6,656 nucleotides of DNA from Proteiniphilum sp. (GTDB lineage: Bacteria > Bacteroidota > Bacteroidia > Bacteroidales > Dysgonomonadaceae): assembly GCA_031284475.1 (NCBI GenBank), contig JAISZV010000248.1:1-6656 (forward strand), read 5' to 3'. Positions 5,010 through 6,656 of this stretch are shown one piece after another. Within the stretch, counting starts at the first letter, position 1. The number at the start of each line of letters is the position of its first letter. Both the position numbers and the translations under genes were made by a program. The notes below the pieces were generated by a model that did no database searches, was not told the origin of the DNA, and saw only the letters and a program-made list of their open reading frames with translations.

Positions 5010-6641
5010 ATGAATATGGAAAAATTGGTTATAGGTATAGACTACGGCACCGATTCGTGTCGCGCGGTAGCATTAGAAGCCGCATCGGGGAGAGAGGTGG
5101 CATCGCACACTTCTTTCTATCCGCGGTGGAAGAAAGGGCTGTATTGCGATCCTTCCGCCAACCGCTATCGGCAGCATCCTCAGGATTATATCGATTCGCT
5201 TGTGGAGGTGATACACGGCCTATTGGCACAATTATCACCCGGTGAAGCGGAAAATATCGCCGCCTTAGGTATAGACACAACAGGGAGTACGCCTTGCCTG
5301 ACAGATCGCAACGGCACTCCGCTGGCCCTATTGCCCGAATATGCCGGCGATCCCGATGCGATGTTCGTCCTCTGGAAAGACCATACTTCCATACGGGAAG
5401 CGGACGAAATCAATCGACTGGCGCACGCCTGGGAGACCGATTATACATCGCGTTCGGGAGGTATCTACTCCTCGGAATGGTTCTGGGCAAAAGCGCTGCA
5501 TGTGTTGCGGGTAAATGAAAAAGTCAGGGAAAAGGCTTCGTCCGTCATTGAACATTGCGACTGGATGCCGGCATTACTGACGGGAAACCTCAAACCCGAA
5601 AAGGTGAAGCGCAGCCGTTGCGCCGCGGGACACAAAGGAATGTGGGCGGAGGAATGGGGTGGTTATCCGTCGCAGGAGTTCCTTTTTGCGCTCGATCCCC
5701 TGCTGGATGGATTTGCCGGCCGTCTGGACAATAAAACTTATACAAGTGACGTCTCTGCCGGAAAACTGACCGAGGAGTGGGCCGGGCGGCTCGGATTGCC
5801 TGAAAACGTTGACGTGGCGGCCGGCATTCTCGATGCACATGCCGGCGCTGTCGGCGCAGGTATTACGGCCAATAGTATGGTGAAGATCATCGGTACTTCC
5901 ACCTGCGATATTGTGGTTACTCCGAAAGAGGATATTGCAGAAAGACTGATTCCCGGTATCAGCGGGCAGGTAGACGGGTCGGTTATTCCGGGCCTGATAG
6001 GCTTGGAAGCGGGACAATCGGCTTTCGGGGATGTATATGCCTGGTTGCGGGGTATTCTTTCCTGGTCGCTTGGTCTTGCAGATAATCTTTCAGAGAATGA
6101 TCGTGTGTCGGCGTTACACAACATCCTCGCTAAACTTACCGAAGAGGCGGAGAAATTGCCGGTGACGGAATCGGATCCGGTGGCGACCGACTGGTTGAAC
6201 GGACGCCGTACCCCCTTTGCCGATATGACATTAAAGGGCGGCATTGCGGGCGTCACTCTGGCTACTACACCTGCGCAAATCTTTAAAAGCTTAGTGGAAG
6301 CGACCGCTTTCGGGTCGCGCGCCATCATGGAGCATCTTGAGAAAGAAGGCGTGCAGGTCAGAGAGGTGATCGGTGTGGGAGGTATCTCCTTAAAATCATC
6401 CTATGTAATGCAGACGCTTTCCGATGTGATGGGCGTACCCATTAAAGTGGCTTCGGCACAACAGGCGGGAGCATTGGGCGCCGCTATGTGCGCTGCCGTC
6501 TCGGCAGGCGTTTTCCATACGGTAGAAGAAGCCCAGGAGTCTATGGGACAGGGATACAGTACGCTTTACACGCCTCGCGCCGAAAATCGTGAAACCTACG
6601 ATATTTTGTATGCCAAATACAGGGAATTAGGAAAACTATAA
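5010..6641 (+). CDS. araB: L-ribulokinase (AraB), FGGY family
   Basis: Cytoplasmic kinase of the FGGY family that phosphorylates L-ribulose with ATP to L-ribulose 5-phosphate, the second step of bacterial L-arabinose breakdown. The 543-residue protein aligns end to end with E. coli AraB (566 residues). Motifs include the N-terminal phosphate-binding GIDYGTDSCRA (9-19), FYPRWKKGLYCD (36-47), IDTTGSTP (88-95), AMFVLWKDHT (117-126), GGIYSSEWFWAK (150-161), RCAAGHKGMW (203-212), LDAHAGAVGAG (274-284), IGTSTCD (294-300), GLEAGQSAFGDVYAW (331-345), DWLNGRRTP (394-402) and GVGGI (455-459). Asp275 is the likely catalytic base; Lys209 and Glu333 fall where ribulose-binding residues are expected. AraB of E. 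coli also accepts other 2-ketopentoses, so D-ribulose is a possible alternative substrate. The ATG at 5010 follows the transporter stop with no gap, implying coupled translation; the ATG at 5016 (MEKLVIGIDYG) is an equally plausible start. The open frame is intact. Confidence 0.96.
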   Translation: MNMEKLVIGIDYGTDSCRAVALEAASGREVASHTSFYPRWKKGLYCDPSANRYRQHPQDYIDSLVEVIHGLLAQLSPGEAENIAALGIDTTGSTPCLTDRNGTPLALLPEYAGDPDAMFVLWKDHTSIREADEINRLAHAWETDYTSRSGGIYSSEWFWAKALHVLRVNEKVREKASSVIEHCDWMPALLTGNLKPEKVKRSRCAAGHKGMWAEEWGGYPSQEFLFALDPLLDGFAGRLDNKTYTSDVSAGKLTEEWAGRLGLPENVDVAAGILDAHAGAVGAGITANSMVKIIGTSTCDIVVTPKEDIAERLIPGISGQVDGSVIPGLIGLEAGQSAFGDVYAWLRGILSWSLGLADNLSENDRVSALHNILAKLTEEAEKLPVTESDPVATDWLNGRRTPFADMTLKGGIAGVTLATTPAQIFKSLVEATAFGSRAIMEHLEKEGVQVREVIGVGGISLKSSYVMQTLSDVMGVPIKVASAQQAGALGAAMCAAVSAGVFHTVEEAQESMGQGYSTLYTPRAENRETYDILYAKYRELGKL

Positions 6642-6656
6642 TGGATAAAATACTTC
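6641..6656 (+). CDS. start of a downstream gene, cut by window end
   Basis: An ATG at 6641 overlaps the araB stop in a TAATG arrangement and opens a frame reading MDKIL to the window edge. Stop-start overlap of this kind is typical of translationally coupled operon genes. Five codons are too few to identify the product; by operon logic L-ribulose-5-phosphate 4-epimerase (araD) or an isomerase (araA or similar) would be expected, but this is inference only. Confidence 0.5.

Noticed and set aside
5574..6017. Antisense 147-residue open frame on the minus strand
   Set aside because: It is a shadow of conserved araB coding sequence without domain signatures.
5738..6328. Antisense 196-residue open frame on the minus strand
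   Set aside because: It lies wholly within araB, whose protein is conserved throughout; the antisense translation shows no recognisable domain.

Overview
The window reads as one strand of a carbohydrate-utilisation locus from a Bacteroidota bacterium, most likely order Bacteroidales. The reasons are the GH116/GH172/DUF6786 family mix, A+T-rich gaps without clear Shine-Dalgarno sequences, and a FucP-type sugar symporter next to an AraB-type kinase. The genus cannot be fixed from the sequence. All supported protein genes lie on the + strand, and the antisense open frames look like shadows.

Layout: (1) bases 1-749 hold the 3' part of a GH116-type glycoside hydrolase (GBA2/glucosylceramidase-like catalytic domain); its 5' end is outside the window. 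(2) Bases 750-954 are a gap with an unusual tandem 21-nt palindromic repeat (811-873) that sits inside a possible 35-codon ORF. (3) Bases 955-2121 encode a secreted DUF2961/GH172 protein. (4) Bases 2174-3427 encode a DUF6786-family lipoprotein of unknown function. (5) Bases 3428-3560 are a gap with a stem-loop made of two TTCCGGA copies, probably the control region of the next operon. (6) Bases 3561-5009 encode a FucP-family proton/sugar symporter with a roughly 45-residue extra periplasmic segment. (7) Bases 5010-6641 encode L-ribulokinase (araB), which starts directly after the transporter stop codon. (8) A further reading frame starts at 6641, overlapping the araB stop by one base, and runs off the window.

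Taken together, the first three proteins look like glycan-processing functions: two glycoside hydrolase families plus a mutarotase-like lipoprotein, of which the GH172 protein and the lipoprotein carry visible export signals. The last genes look like inner-membrane import and cytoplasmic phosphorylation of a released pentose. GH172 is known for furanosidases acting on D-fructofuranose and D-arabinofuranose. FucP of E. coli carries L-fucose, D-arabinose and L-galactose. AraB phosphorylates ribulose. A reasonable inference is a pathway for an arabinose-containing glycan, but whether L- or D-arabinose (or another pentose) is used cannot be decided here. No SusC/SusD pair, regulator gene, tRNA, rRNA, CRISPR array or insertion sequence is visible.
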